NCBI RefSeq assembly: GCF_000189275.1 | Contig: NZ_AEVT01000117.1 | Location: 62,001 to 126,000, forward strand | Length of the DNA: 64,000 bases | Direction of reading: 5' to 3' | Source: Vibrio sinaloensis DSM 21326 | GTDB lineage: Bacteria; Pseudomonadota; Gammaproteobacteria; Enterobacterales; Vibrionaceae | Part shown: one piece after another, positions 43,674 through 53,027 of the stretch | How the letters are laid out: the number at the start of each line of letters is the position of its first letter | Position numbering within the stretch: position 1 is the first letter of the stretch | The notes under the pieces: generated by a model | The model's database searches: none | Told to the model about the DNA's origin: nothing | What the model saw: only the letters and a program-made list of their open reading frames with translations | Program-made: the position numbers and the translations under genes

Positions 43674-44372
43674 TTACTTTAATGCATCATCAATACTTTG
43701 CTCGCCCAAGTGGCGAACATCTTTGCCCTTAACAAAGTAGATGATGTACTCACAAATGTTCTGGCAGCGATCTCCAACTCGCTCAATAGCACGTGCAGAC
43801 CACATGACCTGAAGGATGTTGGGAATATTTTTCGGGTCTTCCATCATGTAGGTCATAAGTTGACGAATAACCGCTTCATATTCCGCATCGATTTTGTCAT
43901 CTAGCTTATAGACTTCAGCTGCGGCATCAACATCCATACGTGCAAAAGCATCAAGCACTTGGTGCAACATCGCAATGGCTTGGCGGCATAAAGGCTCTAA
44001 CGAAACATGGAACTGACGTTCCTTAGAAGAAGGGCTTTCAATTGCAACATAAGCAATCTTAGTGGCAACATCACCAATACGCTCTAAATCTGTAATGGTT
44101 TTAATGATCGCCATAATCAAACGCAGATCTTTTGCCGTAGGTTGGCGCTTGGCGATAATACGCGTACACGCTTCATCGATTGACACTTCCATCGCATTCA
44201 CTTTGTGATCATCGCGGACCACTTTTCTTGCCAGTTCGATGTCTTCTTTGTGCAGTGCTTGCATAGCAAAAGAGAGCTGTTGCTCGACCAAGCCACCCAT
44301 AGTTAATACATGCGTGCGGATCGATTCGAGCTCGACATTAAACTGACCTGAAATATGGCGACCAAAATTCAT
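43674..44372 (-). CDS. phoU: Phosphate regulator PhoU
   Basis: A negative regulator that links the Pst transporter to PhoR and keeps the Pho regulon off when phosphate is plentiful. The 232 residues form two PhoU domains of three helices each, each with a metal-binding E/DxxxD pattern (VNAMEVSIDEAC and DDKIDAEYEAVIRQL), plus RIGDVATKIAYVAIE and RVGDRCQNICEYIIY. It is the last gene of pstCAB-phoU, 156 bases after pstB. I see no clear hairpin in that gap. Confidence 0.95.
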   Translation of the reverse strand: MNFGRHISGQFNVELESIRTHVLTMGGLVEQQLSFAMQALHKEDIELARKVVRDDHKVNAMEVSIDEACTRIIAKRQPTAKDLRLIMAIIKTITDLERIGDVATKIAYVAIESPSSKERQFHVSLEPLCRQAIAMLHQVLDAFARMDVDAAAEVYKLDDKIDAEYEAVIRQLMTYMMEDPKNIPNILQVMWSARAIERVGDRCQNICEYIIYFVKGKDVRHLGEQSIDDALK

Positions 44373-44528
44373 AGATGAAGTGATTCTCTTGTAATTGGTG
44401 AATAGGAAAAGTTACCTAGAGCTAAAGGTTAAACCACCCTTTGTTCTAACTCATTAAAATTGTAGCAAAGCAACAAAATGCTTCGTTCTTTGAGCTCGTG
44501 GCTACGGCGGCAAAACGGCTCAACAAAC

Positions 44529-45347
44529 TTAACCGTATCTACCTGTAATATAGTCTTCAGTTTGTTTTTTCAACGGTGATGTGAAAATTGAATCCGTATC
44601 TGAGTACTCGATCAAACGCCCCATATGAATAAAGGCCGTATGATCACTCACCCTCGCAGCTTGCTGCATATTGTGTGTCACAATCACGACCGTGTACTTC
44701 GTTTTTAAATCGTTAATCAGCTCTTCTATCGTTAAGGTAGAGATAGGGTCTAGTGCCGATGTTGGCTCATCCAATAGGAGTACTTCCGGCTCGATAGCAA
44801 TGGCTCTGGCGATCACTAATCGCTGCTGTTGGCCTCCAGATAAACCAAACGCATTCTCATGGAGACGATCTTTCACTTCATCCCATAACGCTGCCGCGCG
44901 GAGTGAACGCTCAACAGCATCATCGAGCACACGGCTGTTCTTAATCCCTTGCAAACGTAAACCGTAAACCACGTTCTCATAAATGGACTTAGGGAATGGG
45001 TTAGGCCTTTGAAACACCATGCCCACTCGACGCCTTAGCGTGGCAACATCAACACCTGGGTGATAAACGTTTTTATTGTGCAACTTCACTTTGCCTTCGA
45101 CACGGCACCCCTCAACCAGATCATTCATTCGATTAATGCAGCGCAGCAAGGTCGACTTGCCACAGCCTGACGGTCCGATAAAAGCGGTCACTTGCCCTTT
45201 TGGAATACGCATCGATATATCGCTCAGAGCCTGAGTATTTTGGTAGAACAAGTTTAGCCCTTCGATCGCAATCGCAGTCTTTTCATCCGATAGATTGTTC
45301 ACATCTAACGGCGGCTGATAGCCTAAGGTTTGATCAACGGAAAACAT
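44529..45347 (-). CDS. pstB: Phosphate ABC transporter ATPase PstB
   Basis: The ATPase of the high-affinity phosphate importer. It has Walker A GPSGCGKSTLLRCINRMND (about 57-75), signature LSGGQQQRLVIARAIA, Walker B VLLLDEPTSALDP and the H-loop IVTHNM. The 272 residues are about 15 longer at the N-terminus than E. coli PstB. It starts 2 bases after the pstA stop, so translation is coupled. Confidence 0.97.
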   Translation of the reverse strand: MFSVDQTLGYQPPLDVNNLSDEKTAIAIEGLNLFYQNTQALSDISMRIPKGQVTAFIGPSGCGKSTLLRCINRMNDLVEGCRVEGKVKLHNKNVYHPGVDVATLRRRVGMVFQRPNPFPKSIYENVVYGLRLQGIKNSRVLDDAVERSLRAAALWDEVKDRLHENAFGLSGGQQQRLVIARAIAIEPEVLLLDEPTSALDPISTLTIEELINDLKTKYTVVIVTHNMQQAARVSDHTAFIHMGRLIEYSDTDSIFTSPLKKQTEDYITGRYG

Positions 45348-45349
45348 CT

Positions 45350-47002
45350 CTAATCTTGTCCTAATGTTCGGTATTTTTCGCGCAAGTTGTTGCGGATACT
45401 AATGGCAGTCAAGTTAAGCCCAATAATAACGGTAACGAGCAAAAATGACGTGGCGTACACCAATGGGCGCGCCGCCTCGATGTTGGTGGTCTGAAAACCC
45501 ACATCGTAAATATGAAAGCCCAAATGCATGAACTTCCTTTCTAAGTGTAGGAATGGAAACTGGCTATCGACAGGCAGTGTCGAGGCCAATTTAACCACGC
45601 CCACCAACATCAATGGCGCGACTTCACCGGCAGCGCGAGCAACCGCAAGAATCAGTCCAGTGATAATTGCTGGGCTTGCCATCGGCAGCACAATTCGCCA
45701 CATGGTTTCAAACTGAGTCGCCCCCAAAGCCAACGAGCCATGGCGGACGGAACTTGGAATTCGGCTTAAGCCTTCTTCGGTTGCAACGATCACCACAGGT
45801 AAGGTTAATACCGCCAAGGTTAATGCTGACCAGAGCAAGCCTGGCGTACCAAACGTCGGCGCAGGTAGTCGTTCAGTATAAAACAGGGCGTCAATCGAGC
45901 CGCCTAAGGTATAAACGAAAAAGCCTAATCCAAATACACCGTACACAATAGATGGCACACCAGCAAGGTTGATCACCGCAACTCGGATCATGCGCGTGAA
46001 TGCATTATTTTTTGCGTACTCATGCAAATACACCGCTGCGATCACCCCTAATGGCATGACGACAATCGACATAATCAATACCATTAACACGGTGCCAAAC
46101 ATCGCTGGGAAGACGCCCCCCTCTGAGTTAGACTCACGCGGGTCATCAGACAAAAACTTCCAGACTTGTTTTGCCCAATGGATAACCTTTTCGAGTAATG
46201 ACATCTGATTGGGATACCAGATATCCAGCACTTGGCTCAACGGTAAGTGGTGAGTATCCCCCGACATATCACGAATCACTAGGCCCTGCTGCTGCAGTTG
46301 CCCACGCAACTGATCCAACTCAGCTTCCATTTCACTGAGCTGTTGACGGATGATTGCGGTCTGGGTGTCATAGCGAGCGATAAAGGTCTCATCAAGATTG
46401 TCATTAAGCTCTCGGCGGCGCTTTTCTAAGCGTAGCTGCTCAGCCTGTCCGCTAAGCACTCGAATTTGTTTACTGACAAGTCGATCGATGTCATCACGCA
46501 GGCGATTGGCAAACACCAGCCCTTGCTCCATTTGACCAATCACATCTTGTGATATCTCTTCACCGTGGTAATAACCCAACGGAACGCCATAAAAGTCACC
46601 ACCACGGGTTCGCTCAACGACCGCCCATCCCATAGGTTGGCTGCGTTCTAGAACATCGACTTCAAGTATCGATACAAAATCAGCCGCATAAATATCACGG
46701 TTCGCAACCTTTATGCTTAAACGTTTTACTAAGCCTTTCTGTTCAACTTCCGGTGTCAGAGCAATATTCATTTCTTTAAGATGACTGATCGGCACATACT
46801 CTTCTGCATAGAGCTGACCAAGCAGACTTTGCCCTTGCTCCGTTTGCCATTGGTATAGCGGTGCTGGCCAAAAGTAAGACAACCCTTTCCAGCCAATCAG
46901 TAACAAGAGTCCCAGCACAGAGAGCAAGCTGATGCTGACTGCACCGCCTGTTAGCCATATCCATGGGGAGCCTGATTTGAGCCAGTTAAACACGAATAGC
47001 AC
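45350..47002 (-). CDS. pstA: Phosphate ABC transporter permease PstA, large form
   Basis: The membrane subunit of the phosphate importer. At 550 residues it is nearly twice the E. coli size (296). After a first helix at about 17-40, residues 45-290 form an extra segment outside the membrane core. It includes a predicted coiled coil (about 165-245: RLEKRRRELNDNL, QLSEMEAELDQLRGQLQQQ). The usual permease core follows with VAAVYLHEYAKN, GVPSIVYGVFGLGFFV and the ATPase-contact loop SLALGATQFETMWRIVLP. The extension probably faces the periplasm. It lies 17 bases after pstC. Confidence 0.93.
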   Translation of the reverse strand: MLFVFNWLKSGSPWIWLTGGAVSISLLSVLGLLLLIGWKGLSYFWPAPLYQWQTEQGQSLLGQLYAEEYVPISHLKEMNIALTPEVEQKGLVKRLSIKVANRDIYAADFVSILEVDVLERSQPMGWAVVERTRGGDFYGVPLGYYHGEEISQDVIGQMEQGLVFANRLRDDIDRLVSKQIRVLSGQAEQLRLEKRRRELNDNLDETFIARYDTQTAIIRQQLSEMEAELDQLRGQLQQQGLVIRDMSGDTHHLPLSQVLDIWYPNQMSLLEKVIHWAKQVWKFLSDDPRESNSEGGVFPAMFGTVLMVLIMSIVVMPLGVIAAVYLHEYAKNNAFTRMIRVAVINLAGVPSIVYGVFGLGFFVYTLGGSIDALFYTERLPAPTFGTPGLLWSALTLAVLTLPVVIVATEEGLSRIPSSVRHGSLALGATQFETMWRIVLPMASPAIITGLILAVARAAGEVAPLMLVGVVKLASTLPVDSQFPFLHLERKFMHLGFHIYDVGFQTTNIEAARPLVYATSFLLVTVIIGLNLTAISIRNNLREKYRTLGQD

Positions 47003-47019
47003 TTCCTAGTTCGACTTGA

Positions 47020-49212
47020 TTACAATGCACGGTACTTCTCTCTTAATCGTTGTCTGACCCACTCTGCCACAGAGTTAACGGCAAAGGTAAAGACCAATAG
47101 AATCAGAGCCGCTAAGAACAAGATTCTATAGTGCGAGCTACCCACTTCAGATTCTGGCATTTCAACGGCAATGGTGGCCGACAAGGTTCGCATGCCCTCA
47201 AGTATGTTCCAGTCCATGATTGGCGTATTCCCCGTCGCCATCAGCACTATCATGGTTTCTCCAACGGCTCGCCCTAAGCCCATCATGATAGCCGAAAAGA
47301 TGCCTGGGCTGGCAGTTAACAAGACAACATGGATTAAGGTCTGCCAAGGCGTAGCTCCGAGGGCGAGTGAGCCATCAGATAGATGTTTAGGCACAGAGAA
47401 GATCGCATCTTCAGCGATAGTGAATATGGTCGGAATAACGGCAAAGCCCATCGCAAAACCAACCACCAGCGCATTACGCTGGTCAAAGTCGATGCCGTGA
47501 TCCGCTAGATACACTCGGACGTCCCCAGCAAAGAACCACTGTTCAATATTACTGCTTTGCAACAAAATCACACTGGTGATAAGCACAATCACCGGCATTA
47601 AAATCACTGCATGCCAGCCATTCGGCAGTCGACTCAACCAGCGTCTTGGTAACTTATGCCAAATGGCCCCCACTAAAATGGTCGACAATGGCAGAAAGAC
47701 CAGCAATGCAATCACAGCGGCTAAGTGGCGTTCAACAATCGGAGCAAACCAAAGCCCGGCAAGAAAACCGATGATCACCGTCGGCAATGCTTCCATTAAC
47801 TCAATCGATGGCTTAACCACACGACGCATTTTCGGCGTCATAAAGTAAGCCGTATAGATAGCCCCAAACACAGCGATCGGCACAGCAAATAACATGGCAA
47901 ATGCCGCCGCTTTTAAGGTGCCAAATGCAATAGGAACTAAGCTGAACTTAGCTTCAAACTCATCATTGGCTGAGGTGGTTTGCCAAACGTATTCTGGCTC
48001 CGGATAACTTTCGTACCACACCTTTTGCCACAACGAAGATAACGATATTTCTGGGAATGGATTGTCAACTGAGGCCAAGCTCAAAGTCGAGTCTGTGTAG
48101 GCAAGCAGGTACTTCTCGTTGTTAGACATCGCCGCCAAAGTCGGAGCTTTGTCGTAAGCACGGTTAAAAATCACCAACTTTTCACTGGTCGTGTAATGAC
48201 TTTGAACCGTTCCATTGATGTAAAAACTGTAAAAACCCTTTCGATAGGTGTCCGGCAACAGGAACTGTAATTCGGACGCAAGTTTGAATTCACGAATATG
48301 AGTTAAGCTGCGTTGCCCCTCTTGCAACACATCAAACCATTGCGATACCAGGCCGTCTTTGTGGCTCACCAGCAGTGAATAGGCACCGCTCAGCATTCGA
48401 ATATCAGTCACTGCATGCTTAGCTTGACCAAGACTCAAATCAACAATCTCTCGAGTGACAAACTGTTGCTCACTCTTGTTCGCGATGATCAATTCCGAGC
48501 CGCTGCGTAAATACAGAGTACGGCCATCAGGGGTCAATATAAGTTGGTCTAAGTTCGGGAAAGAACGATTGAATTGGTAACGATGCGCCACACCTTCACG
48601 GTCTTGCCATACCACCTGCACGCTTTGATCGGCAAAGTAACCAGCCAGTGTTGGTGAGCCATCAACAGCGAAACTAAACTGGGTCAATCGGCTATTGGCA
48701 CTGAGCGATAAATCTGAGTTGAGCAGCTCAACATCCGGCGAAAATTGGCGTTGATTACTTTGCAGGGTGCTGTTCATTAATGGATGAAAGATCTGCACTT
48801 CTCCTTGTGGAGATGCAAAAGCAAACAAGCCTTGCGACGCTGTTGATTGAGCAAACAATGAGTACTGTTGGCCGAGTTCAAAGCTCACTTCTGGTTGCTG
48901 AGCATTGTGTTTAAGTCGCCAAAAGTCGATATCACCCTGCTGGGAAATCACAAAGGCATGCTCGCCATAATCATCAACACCTAGCGCGACTGGCTGATCA
49001 GTTTGGATAGATTGTTGGGCAATATTGGCTTTGAACTGTGCGTCAGCAAATAGCGGCAATACCATCATAGCGAGGTACACAAAGATCAAAACCAGTGCAG
49101 CTAAAACACCGACACCTCCGGTTGATACCGCAAGCCGAACTAAGCGATCTTTGATTAGTCGCTTTCGATCACGTTCTCGCAATGAAAATTCGGCTTTTGC
49201 CATTTGTCCCAC
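47020..49212 (-). CDS. pstC: Phosphate ABC transporter permease PstC, large form
   Basis: The partner of PstA. At 730 residues it is more than twice the usual size (about 320). One helix at about 31-53 is followed by an insertion of roughly 350 residues before the permease core, which begins near residue 430 (FGTLKAAAFAMLFAVPIAV) and includes PTVIIGFLAGLWF and SLALGATPWQTLIHVVLL. The insertion shows repeated short beta motifs such as HAFVISQQGDIDFWRL, GLFAFASPQGEVQIFH, LTPDGRTLYLRSGSELII and YLLAYTDSTLSLASV. That pattern suggests a WD40- or propeller-like periplasmic domain. It is first in pstCAB-phoU, with a Pho box upstream. No pstS is in this operon. Confidence 0.93.
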   Translation of the reverse strand: MGQMAKAEFSLRERDRKRLIKDRLVRLAVSTGGVGVLAALVLIFVYLAMMVLPLFADAQFKANIAQQSIQTDQPVALGVDDYGEHAFVISQQGDIDFWRLKHNAQQPEVSFELGQQYSLFAQSTASQGLFAFASPQGEVQIFHPLMNSTLQSNQRQFSPDVELLNSDLSLSANSRLTQFSFAVDGSPTLAGYFADQSVQVVWQDREGVAHRYQFNRSFPNLDQLILTPDGRTLYLRSGSELIIANKSEQQFVTREIVDLSLGQAKHAVTDIRMLSGAYSLLVSHKDGLVSQWFDVLQEGQRSLTHIREFKLASELQFLLPDTYRKGFYSFYINGTVQSHYTTSEKLVIFNRAYDKAPTLAAMSNNEKYLLAYTDSTLSLASVDNPFPEISLSSLWQKVWYESYPEPEYVWQTTSANDEFEAKFSLVPIAFGTLKAAAFAMLFAVPIAVFGAIYTAYFMTPKMRRVVKPSIELMEALPTVIIGFLAGLWFAPIVERHLAAVIALLVFLPLSTILVGAIWHKLPRRWLSRLPNGWHAVILMPVIVLITSVILLQSSNIEQWFFAGDVRVYLADHGIDFDQRNALVVGFAMGFAVIPTIFTIAEDAIFSVPKHLSDGSLALGATPWQTLIHVVLLTASPGIFSAIMMGLGRAVGETMIVLMATGNTPIMDWNILEGMRTLSATIAVEMPESEVGSSHYRILFLAALILLVFTFAVNSVAEWVRQRLREKYRAL

Positions 49213-49250
49213 TTAACTAGATTTGCCCAGACGTATAATATTTAAATTAG

Positions 49251-49268
49251 GTGACAATTATATTACAG
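49251..49268 (-). promoter_or_regulatory. Pho box upstream of pstC
   Basis: On the minus strand CTGTAAT-ATAA-TTGTCAC has the 7-4-7 layout of a PhoB site with 11 of 14 consensus bases. A -10-like TATTAT follows after about 10 bases (49235-49240), the spacing of PhoB-activated promoters. Confidence 0.75.
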
Positions 49269-49404
49269 ATCGCAATAAACTGCTGAAAACAATGCAATAA
49301 AAAAGTGCAATAAAAATGTCACATAAAGATCTTAATTTGCTTACGCTTAAAGGAATAATCCCCTCCCCTTGAGCACTTCGTCAGTCAGGTAAAAAGGTAA
49401 GGTC

Positions 49405-51522
49405 ATGAGCGCAGAAAAGCTGTATATCGAGAAGGAACTTAGCTGGTTATCCTTCAATGAACGGGTCCTTCAAGAGGCCGCCGATAAGCATGTCCCCCTG
49501 ATTGAGAGAATTCGATTTTTAGGCATCTTTTCCAATAACTTAGATGAATTTTACAAAGTAAGATTTGCCGATGTGAAGCGCCGTATTGTCATTAACCAAG
49601 AGCGCGGGGGTAACGACAACTCCAAACACTTACTGACCAAAATGCAGACCAAAGCGCTGCGCCTTAACGAACGTTTTGATGAACTCTATGCCGAGCTGAT
49701 CCGCGAAATGGCACGCCGCCGTATTTTTTTGGTCAATGAGACTCAGCTCAACGAATCGCAACAAAGATGGGTCAAAAAATATTTTACCAGTGAAGTCTTG
49801 CCGCACATTACTCCTCTGCTTCTGCGCGATGACATCGATGTATTGCAATTTCTTAAAGATGAATACGCTTATATTGCCGTCGATTTGCATAAAGAAGGTG
49901 AGAGCGACTATGCCTTAATCGAGATCCCAACCGATCATTTACCGCGCTTTGTTATGGTGCCAGAGCAGAAAGGCAAACGACGAAAAACCATTATCTTACT
50001 CGACAATATTATCCGCTATTGCTTGGACGAATTGTTTAGCGGCTTCTTTGATTACGACCAACTTAACGGTTACGCAGTTAAAATGACGCGAGATGCGGAA
50101 TATGACTTAAGCCACGAGGTCGAACATAGCTTGCTTGAGCAGATGTCAGAAGGCCTAAGCCAACGTTTAACCGCCATGCCTGTGCGCTTTGTGTATGAAC
50201 GCGACATGCCAAGTGAAATGCTCGAATTCCTCTGTGATAAGTTACAGGTATCGAACTATGACAGTTTGATTCCAGGTGGTCGCTACCACAACTTCAAAGA
50301 TTTCATTGGTTTTCCTAATGTTGGTCGCGAGTACCTTGAAAACAAACCGCTGCCACCGATGAAGTGTGCTGACTTTGACGGTTACGCCAACAAATTTGAC
50401 GCGATTAAGAACCAAGACATTCTGCTCTACTACCCGTATCACACCTTTGAGCACATCTCTGAGTTGGTTCGCCAAGCTTCCTTTGACCCTAAAGTTCTCA
50501 GTATTAAAATCAATATCTATCGCGTAGCCAAGCACTCTCGCTTGATGAATTCATTGATTGATGCGGTGCACAATGGCAAGCAAGTGACGGTAGTGGTTGA
50601 GCTCCAGGCTAGATTTGACGAAGAAGCCAACATCGAATGGGCAAGGGTCCTGACAGATGCCGGTGTACACGTCATCTTTGGTGCTCCGGGTTTGAAAATC
50701 CACTCCAAACTCTTGTTAATCAGCCGACGTGAACAAGATGAAATTGTTCGTTATGCGCATATAGGCACCGGTAACTTCCACGAAAAGACCGCACGTATCT
50801 ACACCGACTTTGCCCTGCTTACTGCCGATCCCGAGATCACCAACGAAGTACGCAACGTTTTCGGTTACATTGAAAACCCGTATCGCCCGGTAAAATTCAA
50901 TCAACTGATCGTTTCACCGCGTAACTCTCGCAAACAATTGTATCGATTGATCGACAACGAAATTGCCCACGCCAAACTGGGTAAAAAAGCAAAAATAACG
51001 CTAAAGGTGAACAACTTAGTCGATAGAGGCTTAATCAATAAATTGTATGGCGCGAGTGCATCAGGTGTCGAAGTCCATATGATCATTCGAGGCATGTGTT
51101 CGCTCGTACCCGGAGTGGAAGGTGTCAGTGACAACATCAAAATCATCAGTATTGTCGATCGCTTCCTTGAACACCCTCGGGTATTGATCACCCACAACGA
51201 TGGCGATCCCCAAGTATATATCTCATCGGCCGACTGGATGACGCGCAACATCGACCACCGAATTGAAGTGACCACCCCAGTTCGTGACCAACGTCTTAAA
51301 CAGCGCATTATTGATATCATTAACATCCACTTTACCGATACAGTAAAAGCCCGCTGGATAGACAAGGAAATGAGTAATACGTATGTTCCGCGCGGAAACC
51401 GCAAGAAACTTCGCTCGCAGATTGCCATTTACGACTATCTTAAAAATGTAGAGAAACAAACGAAAAATCAAAAACGTAAAACTCAATCTGACGCTTATGA
51501 CTCAAACTCAGGAAATCCGTGA
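49405..51522 (+). CDS. ppk: Polyphosphate kinase PPK1
   Basis: Builds polyphosphate from ATP through a phosphohistidine. The 705 residues hold the N-terminal domain (EKELSWLSFNERVLQEA), and the phospholipase-D-like catalytic half with GLKIHSKLLLISRR (phosphorylated His near residue 435) and YAHIGTGNFHEKTARIYTDF. The C-terminal ADWMTRNIDHRIEV is conserved. The ATG follows a run with AAGGTAAGG. It is divergent from pstC and overlaps ppx by 26 bases, so PPK1 and PPX are made together. Confidence 0.96.
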   Translation: MSAEKLYIEKELSWLSFNERVLQEAADKHVPLIERIRFLGIFSNNLDEFYKVRFADVKRRIVINQERGGNDNSKHLLTKMQTKALRLNERFDELYAELIREMARRRIFLVNETQLNESQQRWVKKYFTSEVLPHITPLLLRDDIDVLQFLKDEYAYIAVDLHKEGESDYALIEIPTDHLPRFVMVPEQKGKRRKTIILLDNIIRYCLDELFSGFFDYDQLNGYAVKMTRDAEYDLSHEVEHSLLEQMSEGLSQRLTAMPVRFVYERDMPSEMLEFLCDKLQVSNYDSLIPGGRYHNFKDFIGFPNVGREYLENKPLPPMKCADFDGYANKFDAIKNQDILLYYPYHTFEHISELVRQASFDPKVLSIKINIYRVAKHSRLMNSLIDAVHNGKQVTVVVELQARFDEEANIEWARVLTDAGVHVIFGAPGLKIHSKLLLISRREQDEIVRYAHIGTGNFHEKTARIYTDFALLTADPEITNEVRNVFGYIENPYRPVKFNQLIVSPRNSRKQLYRLIDNEIAHAKLGKKAKITLKVNNLVDRGLINKLYGASASGVEVHMIIRGMCSLVPGVEGVSDNIKIISIVDRFLEHPRVLITHNDGDPQVYISSADWMTRNIDHRIEVTTPVRDQRLKQRIIDIINIHFTDTVKARWIDKEMSNTYVPRGNRKKLRSQIAIYDYLKNVEKQTKNQKRKTQSDAYDSNSGNP

Positions 51523-53011
51523 TGTAGCCGCAATAGATCTTGGTTCGAACAGCTTCCACATGGTGGTCGCTCGCGTTGTCGACCAAGACTTGCAGCTGGT
51601 TAGCCGACATAAACAACGTGTGCGCCTAGCAGCAGGCTTAGACGCCCAAATGAACTTGGATAATGCCGCGATTGAACGTGGATTAGAGTGCTTAGCGATG
51701 TTTGCCGAAAGGCTGCAAGGATTTGAGCTCGACAATGTTCGTATCGCCGCCACACACACCTTACGCCAAGCCAACAACGCACATATTTTTTTGCAACGGG
51801 CGCGTGAAGTCCTGCCATTCCCAATCGAAATCATCCCAGGCGTCGAAGAAGCTCGCCTTATCTATTCGGGTGTCGCCCATACTCAACCAGAATCCGACTC
51901 CAAACTGGTGGTCGACATTGGCGGCGGCAGTACTGAGATGATTATTGGTCGCGGTTTTGAGCCACTACTGATCAACAGCAAACAGATGGGCTGCGTTAGC
52001 TACACCAATCGATTTTTTGCCAATGGAAAGCTGTCGAATAAGAACTTTGCCAAAGCCACATTAGCCGCAGAGCAGAGACTAGAATCGATCGCGACTCGCT
52101 ATCGAAAGAAAGGTTGGGATATCGCGTTTGGCTCTTCCGGCACTATTAAAGCCATTCGCGAAGTGTTGATTGGTCTTGGTTATGAAGATGGCATTATTAC
52201 CAGCAAACGGCTTGATAAGCTGATTGAAAAATTGTGCCAATGGAACACAATTGATGACATTGAACTCAGCGGCTTGACGCCAGAGAGAAAACCCGTATTT
52301 GCCGCGGGGGTCGCGATACTGGCGGCGATTTTTAAAGATCTGAAAATCAGCGAAATGCACTTTTCTCAAGGGGCGCTACGTGAAGGTTTGTTGTTCGAGA
52401 TGGAAGATGGCTTTAAACGGGCCGACATTCGTATGCGAACCACTGAAAACCTCGCGAGTAAGCACCTTGTCGACTTGGAACACGCCGCACGCATTAAAGG
52501 ACAAGCCAGCGAATTTCTCCAGCAAGTACACTCTCAACTGGGGATTAAAGCCAAATCGGAACTGTTTGATTTACTCGAGTGGAGTGCTCTGCTGCACGAG
52601 GTCGGCTTGAGTATTAGCTTACAAGCGTTCCATCGTCATTCTGCTTACATCTTGCGCCATACCTACATGCCGGGCTTTAACCAAGAACAGCAACGAGTAC
52701 TGGCTATGCTGGTACGCTTCCAACGTAAAGCGTTAAAACTGCATGAAATGGAAGAGTTCACTCTGTTTAAGAAGAAACAAGTGATAGGCCTGATTCGCGT
52801 TTTACGTCTCGCGATTCTGGTGCACGGGCAACGCAACGATGAGCCGCTGCCTGAACTGCATTTAGAGGTCACTGAAGAGAAGTGGTCACTCACTTCAAAA
52901 GATGATGAATGGTTAGAGCATAACAAGCTATTGCATGCCGATTTGGTCACAGAGCAAGAATATTGGCAAAACGCTGGTTGGGATTTGAGTTTTGAGCAAT
53001 TAGACGACTAG
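51497..53011 (+). CDS. ppx: Exopolyphosphatase
   Basis: Removes terminal phosphates from polyphosphate, opposing PPK1; GppA-like pppGpp hydrolysis is the alternative for the family. The actin-like fold has AAIDLGSNSFHMVVARV (about 11-27) and the phosphate loop DIGGGSTEMIIG (about 140-151). The C-terminal HD-like half includes LLEWSALLHEVGLSI. The 504 residues match E. coli PPX (513) better than GppA. The start codon lies within the ppk end. The stop is part of a perfect palindrome shared with pstS. Confidence 0.95.
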   Translation: MTQTQEIRDVAAIDLGSNSFHMVVARVVDQDLQLVSRHKQRVRLAAGLDAQMNLDNAAIERGLECLAMFAERLQGFELDNVRIAATHTLRQANNAHIFLQRAREVLPFPIEIIPGVEEARLIYSGVAHTQPESDSKLVVDIGGGSTEMIIGRGFEPLLINSKQMGCVSYTNRFFANGKLSNKNFAKATLAAEQRLESIATRYRKKGWDIAFGSSGTIKAIREVLIGLGYEDGIITSKRLDKLIEKLCQWNTIDDIELSGLTPERKPVFAAGVAILAAIFKDLKISEMHFSQGALREGLLFEMEDGFKRADIRMRTTENLASKHLVDLEHAARIKGQASEFLQQVHSQLGIKAKSELFDLLEWSALLHEVGLSISLQAFHRHSAYILRHTYMPGFNQEQQRVLAMLVRFQRKALKLHEMEEFTLFKKKQVIGLIRVLRLAILVHGQRNDEPLPELHLEVTEEKWSLTSKDDEWLEHNKLLHADLVTEQEYWQNAGWDLSFEQLDD

Positions 53012-53027
53012 CGCATCGCTAGTCGTC
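53003..53027. terminator. Palindrome containing the ppx and pstS stop codons
   Basis: Perfect 11-base arms GACGACTAGCG and CGCTAGTCGTC around CAT. The ppx TAG is in one arm and the pstS TAG in the other, so both proteins end in Asp-Asp. A bidirectional transcript-end hairpin is likely, though there is no T-run. Confidence 0.6.

Noticed and set aside
49316..49337. TGTCAC-containing site before ppk as a second Pho box
   Set aside because: Only the first half fits; the second half (AGATCTT) does not.
50901..51428. Minus-strand frame of 175 codons
   Set aside because: Antisense to ppk, with Arg/Ser-rich text and no motif.
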